A DNA stretch of 64,000 nucleotides from Pyrenula massariospora (Eukaryota > Ascomycota > Eurotiomycetes > Pyrenulales > Pyrenulaceae), in assembly GCA_021030905.1 (NCBI GenBank), contig JAGFMI010000003.1, positions 62,001 to 126,000 of the forward strand, written 5' to 3'. The notes under the pieces are model-generated. The model had not been told where the DNA came from. It did no database searches and saw only the letters and a list, made by a program, of their open reading frames with translations. Below, piece after piece: positions 46,103 to 57,657 of the stretch; positions within the stretch are counted from its first letter, which is position 1; the number at the start of each line of letters is the position of its first letter. Both the position numbers and the translations under genes were made by a program.

Positions 46103-47061
46103 GCGCAAGGGCAGGTTGTTAGCAGCCGATATATGATAGATACTGTATGATTATAACTTGGTCTTTTCATCTATTCCGCTGCTTGGGCCGACTTCAGGGC
46201 CTATAGTAGCGAATAAGGGGTAATATCTCCTTACGTATGGCCCAATGCGAGAAGGAAAGTGATGCGTTGGTTGCCCTGAGCAGACCAAAGAACCACAATT
46301 TCCCTACCAATAGACTTCTTACACATGATAACTACATCTTTTTCTACCAAGCACAAAGCGCTCCCTCGCGACCTCGCCTCAAAGTGGGCCTTGAAATTTT
46401 GGACATTGGGAGGGGGGCCTCGGCATGACACGCACCCCAGAGTCCCAAAATTGGCAGCAGGATGGGCTAGAATGATGTACGGCTTTTGATATTTGGATGC
46501 GGGTCCGAGCTAGTGCTTTTTGATCGATTGATTCACATTCCCTCGGTCAGTATTGGAATATTGAATGTCGAGAGCAGATACGGAAAAAGACATTCCTAGG
46601 TTAAGTGACCTGCTTAGCAAGGCTTGGCAGGGGCCAGCGAGGTGGCGCTTTAGTTTTACTAGTGTTCAATCATGATTGTTCCATGCCGAAAGCAAGCATT
46701 GATACCTAGTACCTCAGTCCGTACCTTCGCAGGACGTCGTTTCAGCCTTCCAGATCTCGGGCATTTTTGAGACGATATGGAAGTTTCCATAGTCAACACC
46801 GCTGTGAAGACTTGTCGAGGAATGCTCTTTCCTCATGCTAGAAATCGCCTTCCTCTGTGGCATTAGCATCGCGTCCTTTCAACGGTCTTCTCGTTTCTGT
46901 CATGCCCATGCGGTCGATATTCTTCCAGTGCCTCGATGTAGGCAGTACTGCCATAGCCAGGAGGGCTGACTTTTGGACAATGAGATAGCTCCTGGCATGA
47001 GAAGACTTATGTCATTAAGCCTTGTCGCCAACCTCACAAACAGCGCCTCGCCTTCACAGCA
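46103..47061. other. intergenic
   Basis: No supported gene or repeat; promoter of the DUF1275 gene. Confidence 0.6.
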
Positions 47062-48189
47062 ATGTTGGGTACCCAAGCTTCACGGCCAGCAACGACAAGA
47101 AACCCTGAAACTGGCCTCGACCCTCAGATTGCGACAGCCGATGAAGGTAATACGCGCTGGACTCGACATTTAACTCCCTTTTCTAGTGTTTGGCGCGACT
47201 TTGGAGGTCACATGAGATCAGATATCGACCGGAAGGGAACCGATGCTATTATTGTTCTCTGTTATTACTGTTGCGGTCTTGTCGATGCTTCAGCGTACAA
47301 TGTCTGGTCGAACTTCGTCAGCCTTCAGACAGGTGAGTGAATGACAATGGATCGCATTTTTAAGGAAGCGTCATCGAACATGAGGCCACTTCACGTCAAC
47401 CCTCCTCCACCTCCACTCCCATTCCCACTACGATCGAATCTATATAACGAGGTACGCTGCTTTTAAGTGGCCTTACATTCGATGGCAATCCATTAATGGA
47501 CTTGGTCGAAAGTCGACTAACACTATGTAGGAAACACATTTTTTGTGGCGCTCGGCATTAGCAGACTACCATGGAGAGTACTTGATTTACCGGTCATCAA
47601 GGGATCAGTCTCAATCATTAGCTTCCTAATGGGAGCCCTCTTTTTCAGCAAGCTGCACAAACGTTTCGGTCCGCTAAGGCGCTATGTACTTGTCTCGTCT
47701 TTCGCTGTGCAGACTATCATGATTGCCATTTCTGCTTCGCTGGTTGGTTCCGAAATCGTGTCCAGCTACAACTCTGAAAGTAAATCTTTTAGCTCTGGCT
47801 CAGATAAACATCCAGCAGCGGCTGAAAAGGGATTCATCATCTGGCAAGACCTAGCGCCGATAGCGCTGCTATCTTTTCAAAGCGCTGGGCAGCTAGTAGC
47901 CAGCCGGATGCTGGAGTATCCAGAGCTGCCCGGAATGGCGGTCACAGCCGCCTACAATGATCTGATGGATGACTTTCAACTCCGAGGTGGCTGGTTTAAG
48001 AACAAGAAAACGAATCGTCGTCTGTTCGCTATAATCGCACTGTTATGCGGTATTGTCTTCAGCGGGCTTCTTTCAAAAGGTGAGGCCGACATAGAATTTG
48101 CTTTGTCGATAGCAGCTGGGCACAAGGCAGGCATCGTTGTGTATTGGTTGTTGAGGAAACGGCGTCGGAGTGCCTTTACGCTTGATTGA
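47062..48189 (+). CDS. DUF1275 (YoaK-type) membrane protein
   Basis: Two exons (47062..47332, 47531..48189) give 309 residues. The splice joins FVSLQTG to NTFFVALG, recreating the family hallmark QTGN-T. Hydrophobic segments include IVLCYYCCGLVDASAYNV, a helix before FGPLRRYVLV, and the C-terminal FAIIALLCGIVFSGLLS, consistent with about six spans. LLSFQSAGQLVASRMLEYPELPG and TAAYNDLMDDFQ match the family's second half. DUF1275 proteins occur in bacteria and fungi and their transport role is unknown. The first ~60 residues are hydrophilic, and the start at 47062 is the likeliest ATG rather than a certain one. Confidence 0.85.
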
Positions 48190-48361
48190 TATCACTAGAC
48201 TTATCACTAGAACTGAAGGACACAGTCTTCTTACACCTTCCGACATGCTAGAATACATATTCTCTCCTCGGAAAAGTTGTTATAGAGGCGGCCCCGCTGC
48301 AGCTTTTCAGCCCATGACGTCGCCCGATGCGATCTTTCAATAGTCTTCCGAAACTTTCCCC

Positions 48362-48991
48362 ATGCCTTCACAAGAACCACACATCACCAAATCCTCCCTC
48401 GTCCACACACTCTTCCTCTTAATCTTCATCCTCGCATTCTTCCCCAGCCTCTTCCTCACCGTCCTCCACTACCCTCTCACACTCCTCATCCCGGCCCCAA
48501 CCCCGCAACCCGCAAACCCCACCCCCTCATCACCAGCCAAAATGCCCGGCGGCGCCACAACCTGGGCCCAAAAGACCATCACCCTCCCCCCCTCCTCCCG
48601 CGGCTGCACCCTCGTCACCGACCAGATCACCGCCTCCCTCCCCGAGCTCCGCACCATCCGCACCGGCCTCCTGCACCTCTTCGCCCAACACACCTCCTGC
48701 GGCCTGACCCTCAACGAGAACTGGGACGGCGACGTGCGCGCCGACATGGCCGACGCGCTGGACCGCCTCGCGCCCGAGGATCGCAAGGGGAACCTGTACC
48801 GGCACAGTGCGGAGGGGCTGGACGATATGCCGGCGCATGTGAAGAGTAGTTTGGTGGGGGTGAGCGTGAGCGTGCCGGTGAGGGAGGGGAAGTTGGCGCT
48901 GGGGACGTGGCAGGGGGTTTGGTATTGTGAGTTTCGGGAGGGGCGGCAGAGTCGGAGGGTTGTGGCGACGGTGCAAGGGGAGCAGATGTGA
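48362..48991 (+). CDS. YjbQ/UPF0047 family protein with N-terminal hydrophobic segment
   Basis: Single exon, 209 residues. The core from about residue 65 is a complete YjbQ domain: WAQKTITL, LHLFAQHTSCGLTLNENWD, RADMADALDRLAP, YRHSAEGLDDMPAHVKSSL, LALGTWQGVWYCEFR. The conserved His, Asn and Glu of the putative active site are present. Bacterial members have been linked to thiamine phosphate synthase activity; the fungal role is open. The ATG at 48362 adds a hydrophobic stretch (VHTLFLLIFILAFFPSLFLT) that would anchor or target the protein. A second ATG at 48542 gives a plain cytosolic YjbQ protein. The two starts could give two forms. Confidence 0.9.
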   Translation: MPSQEPHITKSSLVHTLFLLIFILAFFPSLFLTVLHYPLTLLIPAPTPQPANPTPSSPAKMPGGATTWAQKTITLPPSSRGCTLVTDQITASLPELRTIRTGLLHLFAQHTSCGLTLNENWDGDVRADMADALDRLAPEDRKGNLYRHSAEGLDDMPAHVKSSLVGVSVSVPVREGKLALGTWQGVWYCEFREGRQSRRVVATVQGEQM

Positions 48992-49224
48992 ACTTGAAAG
49001 GGGTGGGCGGTGATGCGCTACGGGGTAATGATGCTACGGGTTGAATTGGGATTGCGGTCGAAGCATGCATGCAGCATTTACGATGATGGGATACGTTATG
49101 GGTGAGCAATGAAGACGTGTGCATTGGAAAAGGTGCAGAGAAATGGCCGTGAATTGGCCTGTCTAATTTGTATCATTACAGTTTTTTCATCAAGGGCACA
49201 GAACGCTCCGAAATGTGTACGCTA

Positions 49225-49979
49225 TCATCTCTGCCCAAAAGGTTCATCTGTGACTCGCTGCGACTCTGGGATCTCTGCTGGATCTCCAACAGGTTCGAGA
49301 GGGTATGTGGTTAAGGGCAAGGATTCGAGGTGTTTGCGGTGATGTTCATTAGCCTGCGATGCATAAGCTCAAGGAACATCGTTGTAGACGGGCTGGCGGA
49401 GGAGAGACTCACAAATGGAAGGCCGCAATATGTGCACCAACATATCTGCGGCTTGTCGGTATTTATAAAGATCTTTGGGTGACCTAGAGGACCTCCGCCA
49501 CCGTCACAGGCCACTACCCGGCTATGTGTCCATCGTACCGGCTGTTTGTGTATTAGATCGATGGCAGCATAAGGTTGAGGCTGGTGATGAATCAGTACAA
49601 AGACTCCATGAGAGTGATTTCCAACTATTCAGCATACCTGAGATTCCATGATCGTCTGCTCGAACCGTGGTCCCACCATAGCTTTGTCTCTAGGCATCTG
49701 GCTTGGTGCCCATGTCGTCTTCCGGTTTGGCGCCTGCATCTGCCGCTGTCGTTCTCCATCCTCCGGTATCTCTGCCAGCGGTGCATCTCTAGACCCCATA
49801 GCGTCGACTGGAACGGCGTTTGTGGCGGATACATTGGGCTTCTCTTTGTCTGGCTTTGGGTCATTCGGCTGGATGAAGTTTTCTGCCAGAGACGTTGGAG
49901 AGACGCTGAATGAGCGGGTGAATGGTCGAGTTGTCCTAGCTGCCAGTGAAGGCAGTCTTGATCTTATTGGGGAAAGCAT
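49225..49979 (-). CDS. NDUFS6: Complex I zinc-binding subunit, NDUFS6 homologue
   Basis: Accessory subunit of NADH:ubiquinone oxidoreductase needed for assembly of the N-module, in the mitochondrial matrix arm. Three exons (49979..49638, 49580..49413, 49353..49225), 212 residues, all in phase 0. The N-terminus ([20 protein letters not shown]) is a basic presequence. The zinc site is the CHCC set in [17 protein letters not shown] and [11 protein letters not shown], with Cys, His, Cys, Cys ligands. Exon 3 supplies [12 protein letters not shown], the standard continuation. The frame extends upstream to 50081 without an ATG, so the start at 49979 is used. Divergent from the proteasome gene. Confidence 0.95.
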
Positions 49980-50252
49980 GCTGGGTAGTATGAAGGTAAA
50001 GACTTCTATCGTACTTAGTTTGATCTCTCTGGGCAATTGACCTGCGGGATGGGTTTCGGCTCGGCTCGGAGCTAACGCCAAGCTTTGCGCGTCAGATTAT
50101 TGCCTTGCAGGCCATGAAGCTCTATATCGAAGTCTCAAAGTCGTACCACAGCTTTTCTACACTTCACGAGGAGCTCCCAACGACATATCTCCTCGCATAC
50201 CAAATTCTTCGCCTCCAAGTAGTCTTGAAATTGACATTGTCCACACAGGACC
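49980..50252. promoter_or_regulatory. 273-bp shared promoter, NDUFS6 / proteasome alpha4
   Basis: The two ATGs are 273 bp apart on opposite strands, so both core promoters must lie here. I did not find the yeast proteasome element GGTGGCAAA or its complement. Confidence 0.7.
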
Positions 50253-51214
50253 ATGGCCTCCGGTTACGATAGAGCACTTTCAGGTATGCAAATCAAAGAC
50301 CCTTTTCATGGTTAGTGGCTTACAAAACATAGTCTTCAGGTACTGCTACAAAGCGTTTTTAGAAACCACTCCATCTGACTGAAGCTAGTCCGGACGGTCA
50401 CGTTTTTCAGGTCGAATATGCATTGGAGGCAGTGAAGCGAGGAACCTGCGCAGTTGGAGTAAAAGGCAAAGATGTAGTGGTATTGGGATGCGAAAAGCGA
50501 TCTGCTATGAAGCTACAAGATACACGGATTACGCCATCAAAAATCGGAATGGTTGACACACACGTTTGTCTGGCTTTTGCAGGTCTCAACGCCGATGCAA
50601 GAATTTTAGTCGACAAGGCAAGGTTAGAAGCTCAGTCACATCGACTGACCGTTGAAGACCCTGTGACGATCGAGTATATCACAAAGTACGTCGCTAGTGT
50701 GCAACAAAGATATACACAAAGTGGTGGTGTCAGACCATTCGGAATTAGCACTTTAATTGTCGGCTTTGACAAGGGAGATAAAACACCCAGGTTGTACCAG
50801 ACAGAACCCTCGGGGATTTACTCCGCCTGGTACGCTCGATTCGTCTGCCGAAGTACTATATCATTAACATCTTCCAGGAAAGCAAATGCGATCGGAAGGT
50901 CCAGCAAGACAGTACGAGAGTTCCTTGAACGAAATCATAAAGATGATATGGATCGCGAAGCGACGATACAACTCACCATCAAGTCTCTTTTGGAGGTCGT
51001 GCAAACTGGCGCAAAGAACATCGAGATCGCATTGATGGCACCAGGAAAGCCCGTGGAGATGCTACCCGCAGACCAGATAGAGTCATACGTGAAGACAATC
51101 GAGGCAGAGAAACAGGAAGAAGCAGCAAAGAAGAAGGGTGGGCGTGGAGGCGGCACGGGTGCCCCTACTGCATTGCCCACACGGCCGGTCGGTGAAGGTG
51201 CAGCGGAGGTGTAG
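50253..51214 (+). CDS. PRE6: 20S proteasome subunit alpha4 (PSMA7/Pre6), with 7-nt microexon
   Basis: Structural alpha-ring subunit of the 20S proteasome. Exons 50253..50283, 50333..50339, 50389..50829, 50878..51214 give 271 residues. Exon 2 is only TCTTCAG; joined it makes Val-Phe-Ser and restores the near-invariant start [20 protein letters not shown]. Without it the frame breaks. Downstream signatures: [57 protein letters not shown] (the last spanning intron 3). The C-terminus is a charged tail rich in K, G and P/T. Intron lengths are 49, 49 and 48 bp. Confidence 0.95.
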
Positions 51215-53981
51215 AGGAGCAAAGCCTGGCGTTTTGGTGTCTGATCAATTAGCATTTTCAACTTTGGTTTGGCTGAGCTCTCAGCAAATAGGGGAAGATC
51301 AATAGCAAAGCGCATTTGCATTTGATGTCGTAATCACCTATGATTGTCTGAGCTGTCGATCTGGGCCATTAAGTCCATTTCAACAGGATTCCACACAAGA
51401 AAGACCTAAGCAATGCAGCAATTGTTGTTTAGTAATGGCCAAGTTATTTTCAAGTTGAGCCGAAGAGTTCGCTAGGTCTGAACACTGCTTTCCTATCGAC
51501 GAGGAAAAGTGTAAGCGAGACATACTCTGTACTCCGCCGTGAGGATTTGCTGCAGCCGAATACCTTACCAAAGATAATTGTCACGCCGACCTATCGAAAT
51601 TTGACGTCAATGTAAATTCATCATCGTTCCTGACATTTATCATTTATGTCACGTCATTTCTAGCCATTGAGCGCGGTTCGTACCCCAGGTTTTCTCTAAC
51701 CGCAACCAAGTAAACTGGCTGCTGCTTTTAATCCCACCAAGCCACACTGTCGCGATCCGTCTTCGTATCATCGTCCAACGTTTTCCCCACGACCCCCGCT
51801 AGGCCAGGGCACCTACAGGTGGCCCACGCTCGGACCTGCTGCAGGAATTGCGTGGGCCATGGAGCATCTTCCCTGTGCGGACCGTCGAATCACACGGTTT
51901 CCGCTATCCAGAATTTTCATCCAGGCTGATTTCGGGTCTACAGTTGATGGACATCCCCAGAGCATTGGGTTCGGACAAGGAAATATCGGTAGACTACTTT
52001 CAGCGTCGGGACACAAATGGCCCGAGACTCTGGATTCCACTCTTTGTGCTTCCCACCCGCCGCCTCAGTAGTGGGCGAGCCAGCGCATACGCAACCTCAA
52101 ACTTTTACAGCGGCACCATTGGATCGACCGCGAGGCTAGATCCACGGCAAACCCTCACCGTTTGAACAAACACATGACCTTCACGAGTGCAAGCGTTTAA
52201 CGGGCCTGGATGAGGCTGGAAAGCAACACCCAATCAGCCAAGGTTCAATCATGCCGTCCTATCCATCTATTGAATCCGCTACATGCGAGCGGTCCACTTC
52301 GAGGTACTTGATTTGAGACACGGCTTGTGTGCGTGCCGACGTACTCGCGCCTAGAATGGGACGTGCTCCGGTCAAAAACACGCCAAAAGGCCAGGCCAAG
52401 ATTCAGTCGATGATGGTTCGTCAAGGTCGACACCAGCCTGTCGCTAATGATAAACCTCCGAGCAGATGTGGCCCGTGCTTGATGTATATCAAGACCAATT
52501 ATGCTTGACGCGGGAACTATGCATGCTAGACAAGACTCGCATTACATGGGTTGCCTGACCTTGATCCAGTGATTGCGAATCTTGCTCAGACATGACTAGG
52601 ATTTCCGAGAGACCTTCTTCATTGATGCCCTGGATTTGGAAGGGAGGACGGAAGCGGCGGCGATTGCAGTGAAAGAATAATGTTTCCAGAACGCGCTTAC
52701 TCCTTAAATGTTGGACGCGGCCGTCCGATATTTCATCTATCACTCATAATCAAGAGGTCACGTATTCAATTCGTGGGTTTCATCGATATTTCCATCCGGA
52801 AACAGCTGGAACGAGAGGCGCTGCGCTCGAAATATCGTCGTTATTTTCATGACCAGTGCGCGCGTTGTACAGACGCAAGACACTGCAGCGGCAGTAGATG
52901 CAGAGTCAATACACGTTCTTAGTACTCAGAGATCGTTCTCGATCTTTTCCAGGGACGCCGCAGTGAGATCATATTGCGCTTAGATAGCGCACCTTTAGTG
53001 CCTACTATGTCCAAGAAACCAATCAGTTGAAACGACGGCGTTGGCTATCTAGTGACGAAGGCCGTTTCCTCTGACAGGGAGCTGGCAGTCCCTCACTCGC
53101 AGAATGTCTCCCGATAAGTTGGAGAACTCATTCGCAGCTTCGTGCATTATGCACGTTGGATATCATTATGCCTTGTACATGCATGAGGCTATCAGTTTTG
53201 CCTTGAAAAGCGGCACACTTACGGCGAGTACCCGGATCTAGGCGTTGCAGCACTTCTTTTGATCTTGATCACGGGTCCAGAATTATTACAGCGTACTATT
53301 GGCTATCGAGTGTTGCTCCATGGCGACCCTGTTCAGAGGAGTGACTGATTACAGAGCCCAACAACGGTCATGTCCTTTCCGCTCCGCTCCTCCTACCAGC
53401 GCTGGCGCTCCCGCCCGCGCTTGATGTCTATCCACTCACCATCCAATGGCTACCGTGAGCACCTAAAATCGTCGCACCATATGAAATCAGCACGCTTATA
53501 TTCTCACAACCCTCAAGTCCGCCCGTGACTATCAGAATCAGTCTAAACCATTTCTAAGTCTACTGTTGGTAGAGGAATGGTTAAAGCCACTCGGCCGAGA
53601 TCCGCTGAGCTGTGTCGATATCAGCAGGGTTATAGTTTTGTTGTTTGCATTATCGTCTACATAAAAGTCTCCTAGGTCATACACATATGCATGTGCATAG
53701 CTATATTATGTTCTACATTCTGGCTTTAGGTCTGGCTGCTTGCAGAATTTACGTCCTTGCCGTTTCTGTTTGCTTTTTGGGTTGTTTCTGCAAATCTCCC
53801 AGTCACATTATTTGCGTCTATATCTTCGGTCTTGAGAGACACTCGCTTATAACCATGCACCGCTTTCCCATTAGCGAGCACGTAGATGAGCTCTTTATGC
53901 TGGTCACGCTTTCTAACATCATCTCACCGACTCTCCTTCTTCCAATTCCTCAGGTTCCCTCTTGTTACATCTTTCCAAGGA
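51215..53981. other. 2.8-kb gene-free stretch
   Basis: No supported coding sequence on either strand. The longest frames (51848..52165, 53645..53989) lack motifs. No terminal repeats or obvious transposon. Nothing else recognised. Confidence 0.5.
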
Positions 53982-54403
53982 TCAGCTAAGTCCCTCCAGC
54001 GGGTAAGAACGAGTATGAGGAGGAATGATAGGCTCGTCTGAAGCGCTGCTGCGGATCTTTGAGTTGAAGCAGCCACCACCGCAGAGACATAGCCTTGGTC
54101 CGTCGCTCCCATCACGTGTGATCATTTCATGCTTGTGCCGGTATACTTTGGGATGCCGGCATTGTAAGACTTGGTCCTCATCTCGAAGAACACTGGATAT
54201 CTCTGGCCTTTGTATCATGAGATCTCTAGACTTAGAGCTCTCTGGCGTTGGCAGCGCGCTAGGTGCTCCTTGATTGTCTAAGGGCCATTCTGGATCTTCA
54301 TCAGACTGACTGTTCCGAGCCACGATTTCTCTCCTCTCATATTGTGGCACGCCATCTTGCGTGCTAGCTAAGGATACCGTCTGAAGTGGGCTTGATTCTG
54401 GCT
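53982..54403 (-). CDS. Hypothetical protein, probable last exon of an unresolved gene
   Basis: An open frame of about 140 codons begins after an acceptor-like GAGTAG (rightmost end near 54403) and ends at 53982. It is P/S/E/R-rich with a small cysteine-rich motif (RLCLCGGGCFN) and VLRDEDQVLQCRHP, and looks more protein-like than the opposite strand. No ATG opens the frame, so upstream exons between 54.4 and 54.9 kb are likely but not found. It could be the 3' part of the gene at 54.9-56.0 kb. I do not recognise it. Confidence 0.35.
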
Positions 54404-54895
54404 ACTCTATTGTTTCTGTGTTCCACTAAACTTTCTATGCGCGTCGATGCGGTACTGGCCTTCAACTTTCGTTTTGGTAGCCTTGTGATCCCGACCATGT
54501 TGGAGACTGATTCAGAATGTGCATGACTACCATCCTCCAAGAAATAAGAAGCTCAGACGGCTCTGGGGACTCTATTTCGAGATCATAGTCACTGAAATCT
54601 GCGATTTCCGCCTCGACTTATCGTTTTTAAAACGAGGTATCTAATGTCATTGTGGGGATAGACCTGAGCTCATGCCTTTGCTTGATCATTATTTTCTTCG
54701 GAGCTTTCTCCCTACATAAAGCCTTTCTCGTTTAGTGATGACCCAGTACTCTTGGTCTTACTGCATACGTTTATTCCAATTTTCCCCTGCACTTTACCTC
54801 TTCCTTGCCCAATGGTCTGGGAGTTGCTATAATCGGTTGGCGACAGGGCTCCGCTCATCAGATACATCTCACCAAAGGTAGTCTTTTCCTTACGC
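54404..54895. other. intergenic or unresolved exons
   Basis: A minus-strand frame (54712..54915) continues past the stop of the next gene in a different frame, beginning near a possible donor. It may be a further exon linking the two flanking hypothetical genes. Unresolved. Confidence 0.35.
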
Positions 54896-56009
54896 CTAGA
54901 CAAGACCGTCTGCACTTGGATCCTCGACTCCTGATTTCACAGAGTTGGCAAATCGTACGCGTTTCTTCTTGTACGTCATAGAGTTCCTCCGCAAGATCCC
55001 CTTCGGAAACCTTTCTGGACTTCTTCTCATAGGCAAATTGACCCTACTCAACGTCGAAGTTTCATGGCATGTCGGCTCATGAACCTCTAAGAAGGGCATC
55101 ACTTCCTCAGAAGCCTCAATAGTGGCAGTTGCGACCGGACTTCGCCGAGCCTCTTCCGGTGTGTATCTGTATTCCCATCCCTTCTTCGAGGCTCTTCTAG
55201 CATTTGCTAGTTCGATCTCACGTCCTGAGTCAGTCGAAATTGTTCGTCTCCGATTTCTGAATTTTCTGCTGGTTGACTCCCTCATAGGCGTGGTAGATCC
55301 ATTTTCTTTTCCCTCCCGATTGTCTCCAAGCATGCCTGGCTTTGCAGCATGAGTCCACGAGCACTCCTGCGCTAAGAACCTTGGATGCATGTGCCTGGAT
55401 GACCGTATCCGGAGGATCATCTTCTCGGCAATACACAGCGACATATTTATAGACGATAGAATGGTGGTGACGATGATGGCTGGTAGAATTACCCCAATAG
55501 TTAAGGCCGTTAGCCTGACTGCTGCTGCTCTAGGCTCTGTAATGTCTCGATAATCGTAATAATTACGAAAAGCACCCTGCCAAGGGCTTGTTATATCCTC
55601 CTGCACGCAGCGATCTTCCAAGAGCTCTAAATCAGGTGATGCGGCAATCAGAAAGGCTCTTGACGCTCCGACTGTATGTTCAAATCTTGACGCTGGACGG
55701 CGTGTTCTGAAATCGCAAAATAGTTTCCCTTGATAGCAGAAGTCAGCGTCGAGGAGGCGGCTTGAAGACTGTCTAAGCTGCTTTCTTGGAGACGGGCGAT
55801 ATTTTAAATAAACAATGGTGTGGACCAAAAATTGAATTTTGCAAGGGCATGACTCTTAAAATGCTCATGGAACCTTCACTCATCCCACCACGCACCATCC
55901 GTGGTACACGTGAATTCCGTACCAGATAATCCTGTTCATCGGAAATGCTAAATTTTTGCTCTCGAAGGAAGTTCCTTTGCTTCGGATGTAAACCCTGCGG
56001 TAAAGTCAT
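54896..56009 (-). CDS. Hypothetical single-span membrane protein
   Basis: Likely two exons: 56009..55923 (donor GTACGG; a second in-phase donor lies at 55907) and 55777..54896, giving about 322 residues. Exon 1 encodes MTLPQGLHPKQRNFLREQKF. The N-terminal half has a few cysteines (DADFCYQGKLFCDFRTRR) and would face outside. One strong hydrophobic segment (LTALTIGVILPAIIVTTILS) follows at about residue 135. The long C-terminal tail is basic and S/T/R-rich (KFRNRRRTIST, ERFPKGILRRNSM, KKKRVRFA), with likely kinase sites. No known domain recognised. The 3' end may extend through another intron. Confidence 0.5.
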
Positions 56010-56580
56010 CTGCTCTCACTAGTCTCGATGCCATTTCACGTTGAAATGCTATGATCACATCACAACATAGAAGGGCTCTACTTCATTATTTCATTTTATG
56101 ACCTGTACATTTATCAGGCTCAATAGCCTTTTGTCGGAATCATGGCCATCATTCTTCTCGTGACCGCCTGCTACCCGTTTCCAGCTCACCTTCACCGTCG
56201 CCAGATGTGCGCGCGAAGATTAGATGCGCAGCCACATACATGACAATTTTCATGGCGAGCCGGGCTGTTAGGACGCCAGAGATCTGCCAGCAAAATTTGG
56301 CCGCCGGCTTATGATTGAAAAGCCATTATGGTGAAGATAACATCGTACGAGACGTGGTTTGCTGAAGACCTGTTTAAGTAATATTAGAGACCTAGGAACT
56401 GGTAGCCAATGCAAGAAAGAATCTTTATTGGAGCGCGAGGAACTTCGTAGTCAGGGAAAAGACCTATTGTTCACGGAGAAGCACTATCGTGGGCAGAATC
56501 CGGCGGAATTGAGGTTGGCTCACGACATCGCTTGGCCACACAATGCTCACAGTGGGTTGGAACACGGATGATCAAGTTCA
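56010..56580. other. intergenic
   Basis: Promoter of the hypothetical membrane gene and 3' flank of the coiled-coil gene. No supported gene or repeat. Confidence 0.6.
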
Positions 56581-57124
56581 TTATGTGTTATCTCCGTCTG
56601 TAGGCTTCTTATTCGGATCCTCATCCTCGCTTGGGGGATTCAATAACAGCTCCGACTCTATCCGGTCGCACCGCGCCGCCATCTCATCCACTATTCCCAA
56701 GATATTAGACAAAATTGGGAGAAATAAGGGAACAGAGATTGGCTGTTCACTTACATTTAGCGAGTATCTCATGGCCGGTGGCTTTATACTTCTTCTCCAC
56801 GTCAACACAGAAACTGTCAATGGCCTCCATGAGCTCGGTCACGGCGGTATTCGAATCGGGAGAGTCGTCTGAGGCGATGGATGTCGTTTTACTGGTGGAG
56901 TTGAGGTCGGAAGCTTGACGACGAGGTTGGTTGAGGGCATTGGATGAGTTTGTCCGCGCTGGTGGAGGGGCGGTAGGTCTCTGGAAGAAGGTGCCCGTGG
57001 GCATGGTGTCAGTATGCTTATGCTGGGGAGAAGATTTTTGATTCCTTTCTATACAGATATGTATATTCTGGAGAAATAAATTGGCAAGTGGGTATCTCAC
57101 CGATCTGGAGTCTGGCAATGACAT
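56581..57124 (-). CDS. Small coiled-coil protein resembling HSBP1
   Basis: Three exons (57124..57101, 57022..56755, 56690..56581), 133 residues, all phases agree. A start at the ATG encoding MPTGTFFQRP in exon 2 is the alternative. The N-terminal half is P/N/S-rich. The C-terminal half is an amphipathic helix (TELMEAIDSFCVDVEKKYK, then LDEMAARCDRIESELL) with heptad spacing. It resembles heat shock factor binding protein 1, where the pattern is a helix followed by GRIDDMSSRIDDLE. The tail is acidic. HSBP1 oligomerises and acts on heat shock factor and on WASH complex assembly. The similarity is seen by eye and is moderate. Confidence 0.6.
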
Positions 57125-57657
57125 TTTGTGGATTGTTTGTCCTAGCTGCACTGTCGCAATGTTTGTGGTGCGTTGTAGAACGGTGTCATAGGTCAGGATG
57201 TCAACATGAAGATGATTGACAAACAATTTCAAGCGTAACACCTGGGCTAAGCCCCATGAACGACTTTAAGAAGCGTTCCGCATGTCAAGTTGAAAGTTTG
57301 GGGAGCTGGGTGGTCGGACGGGCAAGGATAACTGCAGTGCCGCACGGACCACTTTGGAGAATCCCTGAGCCAATCTTTCTATCGGACATAATTTTTCTTA
57401 CGAGCGAGCTTACTCAGGATGGAATATGATGGACCAAGCGTTGCGATTCCTTCCCTAGATTACTATACAGCAGCGTCGTACTCTGATCTATCTTTGTCTC
57501 ACCTCGTTTGAAGATTCTAAAGCTTATTTGTCGATCTCATCAGCTGTAACCTTGCGTCTTTGCCTCACAACTCGATCATACTTAGCCGGCATGTCCGGCC
57601 GGTAGTGGACGAGCACCACGAACACCACGTGGAAGACCTTGTCTCTCGGAGAGTGCT
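57125..57657. promoter_or_regulatory. divergent promoter region, HSBP1-like / OAC1
   Basis: 533 bp between oppositely oriented ATGs. No specific element recognised. Confidence 0.5.
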
